Positions 61,727 to 64,000 of a stretch of DNA of 64,000 nucleotides are shown piece after piece. The notes under the pieces are model-generated. The model was not told the origin of the DNA, searched no databases, and saw nothing but the letters and a program-made list of their open reading frames with translations. The stretch comes from Achromobacter pestifer (GTDB lineage Bacteria > Pseudomonadota > Gammaproteobacteria > Burkholderiales > Burkholderiaceae_B): NCBI RefSeq assembly GCF_013267355.1, contig NZ_CP053985.1, forward strand, positions 4,650,001 through 4,714,000, written 5' to 3'. Each line of letters starts with the position of its first letter. Positions within the stretch are counted from its first letter, which is position 1. The translations under genes were made by a program, and so were the position numbers.

Positions 61727-62074
61727 ATGGCAGAACCTGCAAGCACAGGTGTTGTGGCGGTGGCCGCCGCGGGCGTGACGCTCGCGGGCCTGCTGCCGGG
61801 GATTGATGGCAACGCTCTCATCGGAGCATTTGCCGGGGCTTCGCTCTTCGTCGTGTCGCGCAAGGAAGGCGGATTGCTGTCGCGCGGCATCTACTGGGCG
61901 ATTTCATTTGTGATCGGCTACCTGGCAGCACCGGATGTAGTGGCGCTGACGCCTGTCAAGGAAACAGCCATAGCGGCGTTCGGTGCTGCTGCGCTGATCG
62001 TGACTATCGCTCTGGCGGCAATCGAGCGCATCAAGACGTTCGACTTCACCACGGTCTTCAAGAAGGGGAGCTGA
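61727..62074 (+). CDS. Putative phage holin
   Basis: This is a 115-residue membrane protein beginning MAEPASTGVVAVAAAG, with three or four hydrophobic segments (VAVAAAGVTLAGLLPG, ALIGAFAGASLFVV, YWAISFVIGYLAAP, AALIVTIALAAIE) and a charged C-terminus. A GGGAGAAG ribosome-binding site supports the start. Length, topology and position directly before an endolysin-like gene fit a class I-like holin. Confidence 0.75.
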   Translation: MAEPASTGVVAVAAAGVTLAGLLPGIDGNALIGAFAGASLFVVSRKEGGLLSRGIYWAISFVIGYLAAPDVVALTPVKETAIAAFGAAALIVTIALAAIERIKTFDFTTVFKKGS

Positions 62075-62075
62075 G

Positions 62076-62375
62076 ATGCAACCTGCCGAAATGATCAGTA
62101 TGGGCCACCAGCATCTGGTGGCCCTTTTGTTTGTGGTGGCGAATTTCGCTTCGGCGGTGCGGCTGCTGTTGTACCGGCGCAACGGCGCACGGTTCCGCCG
62201 CGGAATGTCGTGGCTGGCCTACCTCCTCATCGTGGGCACTGGCGGCCAGGCCCTGGATGTGCTTGTGCGGCATGAGCCTGTAACGGTATGGCAGGCGGTG
62301 GTGGCGGTACTGATCGCCGTGTTGGTGTATCGCGCCCAGGGGAATGTGGCGTGCATTGTGAGGGTCAATTCATGA
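62076..62375 (+). CDS. Phage holin-like membrane protein
   Basis: This is a 99-residue protein with three hydrophobic stretches (LVALLFVVANFASAVRLLL, WLAYLLIVGTGGQALDVL, WQAVVAVLIAVLVY). It resembles the phage holin superfamily III/3_7 type. Its ATG follows the previous stop by 1 bp, and its stop overlaps the endolysin start (ATGA). The tandem with the preceding holin could be a holin/antiholin pair; which is which is unclear. Confidence 0.72.
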   Translation: MQPAEMISMGHQHLVALLFVVANFASAVRLLLYRRNGARFRRGMSWLAYLLIVGTGGQALDVLVRHEPVTVWQAVVAVLIAVLVYRAQGNVACIVRVNS

Positions 62376-62902
62376 CGTTGAAAGAAATTGTCGCTGGGGC
62401 GATCAACCCGGCGTTGGCGCTGCTGCCGGCCAATATGGACACGCCCGCGGCGCGTGTCCAGTTGCTGGCTACCGGTCTGCAAGAAAGTCGCTTTGTGGAC
62501 CGCCGTCAACTGGTCGGCCGCCCGCCGCGGCCGATTGGCCCCGCCAAGAGCTTCTGGCAAGCGGAGCAGGGTGGCGGCATGGTGCACGGCGTCCGGCTGC
62601 ACGCGGCAACGAGCGCCGCGGCTGCCCACCTCTACCAGGCCCGGGGCGTGCCCGCGCGCGATGCCGCGATCTGGGACGCCATCGAGCATGACGACGTGCT
62701 GGCGGCCGGCCTGGCCCGTCTCCTGCTGTGGAGCGACCCGGGCCGGCTGCCGCTTGTGGGTGACGAAGAGGGCGCCTGGCGGTTGTACCTGCGCACCTGG
62801 CGGCCCGGTGCTTACGACCGGGGCACGCCCGCCCAACGCGCAGAGCTTCGCGCCAAGTGGGGCCGCAACTATGCGCAGGCAGTCGCCGAGGTGGCGCGGT
62901 GA
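62372..62902 (+). CDS. Putative phage endolysin (lysozyme-like)
   Basis: This is a 176-residue protein beginning MTLKEIVAGAINPALALLP. It contains LLATGLQESRF, in which the Glu of the QESRF helix matches the catalytic position of lytic transglycosylase-like enzymes, then IGPAKSFWQAEQGGG and a helical C-terminal half. It has no signal peptide, so it would need the holin. It is flanked by holin and spanin genes with 4-bp overlaps on both sides. Confidence 0.75.
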   Translation: MTLKEIVAGAINPALALLPANMDTPAARVQLLATGLQESRFVDRRQLVGRPPRPIGPAKSFWQAEQGGGMVHGVRLHAATSAAAAHLYQARGVPARDAAIWDAIEHDDVLAAGLARLLLWSDPGRLPLVGDEEGAWRLYLRTWRPGAYDRGTPAQRAELRAKWGRNYAQAVAEVAR

Positions 62903-63417
62903 ACGGCCTAGCGCGTGTTGTCGGCGCGTTGATGGGCTGGAAAGGCTACACCGCGGCGGCGCTGGCCGGCGCGCTGATCGTCGGCGGTGCGGCCTGGACC
63001 GCGCAAGGGTGGCGCTATGGCGCGGTGGTCGCCTCGATGCGTGCTGACGAGTCCGACCGCGTGGCCGAGTCGCAGCGTCAGGCGCGCGAGATCCTGCTGC
63101 GGCGCTACGCCGTCGTGGGGGAAATCAACGAACGAAACGCGAAGGCCGAGTGGGCTGCGTATGGAGGAATGCGAAATGCCCAAGTTGAGGATGACCGTCT
63201 GCGTGCTGATGTTGACGCTGGGCGCCAGCGGCTGCGCGTCGCTGCTGCCTGCCCCGCCGCCAGCGGTGGAGTGCCCAAAACCGGAGCCGGCGCCGGCATG
63301 GGTAATGGAACCCGCCCCGAACTTGATCCAGCTGCTCGATCGGATTATTTCGCCCTACGGGCAGGAATCCGGCGACTGACGGCACAGCTGAAGGCTTGTC
63401 AAATTCGTTTAAGATAG
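62899..63417 (+). CDS. Rz-like inner-membrane spanin
   Basis: This is a 172-residue type II membrane protein using a GTG start that overlaps the endolysin stop. One helix (YTAAALAGALIVGGAAWTA) near the N-terminus is followed by a long charged coiled coil (DESDRVAESQRQAREILLRR to RLRADVDAGRQRL). An Rz1 lipoprotein gene is nested in another frame, the hallmark of Rz/Rz1 spanin pairs that fuse inner and outer membranes at lysis. An alternative start is ATG 62932. Confidence 0.85.
   Translation: MNGLARVVGALMGWKGYTAAALAGALIVGGAAWTAQGWRYGAVVASMRADESDRVAESQRQAREILLRRYAVVGEINERNAKAEWAAYGGMRNAQVEDDRLRADVDAGRQRLRVAAACPAASGGVPKTGAGAGMGNGTRPELDPAARSDYFALRAGIRRLTAQLKACQIRLR
63176..63379 (+). CDS. Rz1-like outer-membrane spanin lipoprotein (nested)
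   Basis: This is a 67-residue lipoprotein encoded entirely within the Rz gene in a different frame. The signal peptide (MPKLRMTVCVLMLTLGASGC) ends in a lipobox, with LGASGC giving the modified cysteine. The mature part is proline-rich (LLPAPPPAVECPKPEPAPAW), as in Rz1. GGAGG lies 8 bp before the ATG. Confidence 0.85.
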   Translation: MPKLRMTVCVLMLTLGASGCASLLPAPPPAVECPKPEPAPAWVMEPAPNLIQLLDRIISPYGQESGD

Positions 63418-63483
63418 GTTAAGTCATCCGTAGGTTTTGGCATGGCGCTTGCTGCAGAAAATACACTTTACTTGGGGGCTGCC

Positions 63484-63711
63484 ATGACACGCGACGAATT
63501 TGTTTCTATGATGATCCTGTTGCCACGCCTGGAAAAATTAGGATTTGGTGATTGGGCAGATGTCTTGGACTCGTATGCGGAGATTCTCGTCCGTATTGAA
63601 GGTAGGCTAAGCGCCAATGAAACTGCGGAATTGATGGGCATAGGGGCGGACTTCTATCGCACGCTGGCGCGGTGTGAAGACTATAGGCGGAATGCAGTTC
63701 CCCTCAGATGA
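63484..63711 (+). CDS. Small phage protein of unknown function
   Basis: This is a 75-residue acidic protein beginning MTRDEFVSMMILLPRLEKLG, helical, with no membrane segment. GGGGGC lies 5 bp before this ATG; an in-frame ATG at 63442 would add 14 residues. A rho-independent terminator follows 5 bp after the stop, so it is the last gene of the rightward late transcript. The family is not recognised. Confidence 0.65.
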   Translation: MTRDEFVSMMILLPRLEKLGFGDWADVLDSYAEILVRIEGRLSANETAELMGIGADFYRTLARCEDYRRNAVPLR

Positions 63712-63716
63712 AAGAA

Positions 63717-63745
63717 GGGCGCCCCTAAGGAGGGGCGCTTTTTTT
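63717..63745 (+). terminator. Rho-independent terminator of the phage lysis operon
   Basis: The stem GCGCCCC/GGGGCGC (63719-63738, loop TAAGGA) is followed by seven T. It is placed directly after the last rightward small gene and also downstream of the leftward gene at 63758, so it may serve both. Confidence 0.9.
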
Positions 63746-63757
63746 GGTTGCTGGGAG

Positions 63758-63982
63758 TTATGCCCTCTTTGAGCCTGTTGAGCGTCGGTGCAGGCCCATC
63801 ATGCGTCGCTTTTCAACTTCCGACTTCCATCCGTCCTCCCAAGCGTCCACCTTGGCTCGCCACTCTCTCGGGCGTTCCCCTGTATGGCCGGGCATGGCCC
63901 GCGCGCGGAGGAAGGGGCAATCGAGCAGCGTCAGACCAACTCGCGCCGAAAGCGCCCCAAGCTTCTGGATGTCCATTTGCAT
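63758..63982 (-). CDS. Small phage protein with MPGHTGE/EWRAKVDAWEDGW motif
   Basis: This is a 74-residue basic protein starting MQMDIQKLGALSARVG. The start is chosen after GGGGG 8 bp upstream. The middle contains DCPFLRARAMPGHTGERP and EWRAKVDAWEDGWKSEVEKR, and the tail is Arg/Lys-rich. The W-x6-W-x2-GW pattern loosely recalls ribosome modulation factor-like small proteins of prophages, but this is only a resemblance. It converges on the lysis operon across the terminator. Confidence 0.6.
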   Translation of the reverse strand: MQMDIQKLGALSARVGLTLLDCPFLRARAMPGHTGERPREWRAKVDAWEDGWKSEVEKRRMMGLHRRSTGSKRA

Positions 63983-64000
63983 GGTAGTACCCCCCAAAAG

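Overview
The window looks like chromosomal DNA of a high-GC betaproteobacterium of the family Alcaligenaceae (Bordetella/Achromobacter type). This rests on three orphan Bug-type periplasmic binding proteins, two classical autotransporters (one with an extended signal peptide), a FecI/FecR/TonB-receptor module, many LysR regulators and dense CoA-based catabolic operons. The genus is inferred from style, not proven.

Region 1 (1-13831) is mostly one long leftward operon. In transcription order it holds an SDR dehydrogenase, a CaiB CoA-transferase, a 75-residue free-standing biotin carrier, a biotin carboxylase, a carboxyltransferase, a thiolase-fold protein lacking the thiolase cysteines, its DUF35 partner, a MaoC hydratase, a Bug protein, an aldehyde dehydrogenase, an iron alcohol dehydrogenase and a LacI regulator. 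An alpha-methylacyl-CoA racemase-like gene lies at the left edge. Together they suggest catabolism of a methyl-branched or isoprenoid acid: oxidation, CoA activation, carboxylation, hydration and retro-aldol or thiolytic cleavage. Paired TGAAAC/GTTTCA palindromes ahead of the first gene are plausible operators for the LacI protein.

Region 2 (14187-24400) holds a Fur-box candidate, a FecI sigma factor, FecR, a siderophore-type TonB receptor, a DUF3649 protein and a PepSY protein. It continues with a LysR gene, a 71-residue protein, a RidA protein and an FdhF/YdeP-type molybdopterin oxidoreductase. A 91-residue remnant of a bestrophin-like channel follows. Region 3 (24401-27451) is a lone gene for an approximately 877-residue protein with six zinc-ribbon pairs and an embedded PD-(D/E)XK-like nuclease core. 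It is the strongest candidate here for something undescribed.

Region 4 (27569-49667) has an autotransporter with an 11-unit DPGTTPT repeat, a LysR-controlled AtuA cluster (AtuA core, AtuA C-terminal-like protein, SMP-30, Bug, PRISE-like reductase) and a 2443-residue autotransporter with 195-bp internal repeats. Next come a Bug/GST/class II aldolase/XRE-cupin/cupin/pyridoxal kinase run and outer-membrane phospholipase A. Region 5 (49756-56430) looks like an L-pipecolate or related amine/amino-acid catabolic locus: an ALDH7-type dehydrogenase diverges from a polar amino-acid ABC transporter, an FAD amine oxidase and an XRE-cupin regulator.

Region 6 (56527-64000) starts with tRNA-Arg(TCT), the likely integration site of a prophage. 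Integrase, DUF4224 and two small leftward genes are followed directly by a 5'-truncated tail gene J, two holin-like proteins, an endolysin-like protein, nested Rz/Rz1 spanins and two small genes. Repressor, replication, terminase, capsid and most tail genes are missing between the integrase arm and J, so this is a deletion remnant that keeps its lysis cassette.
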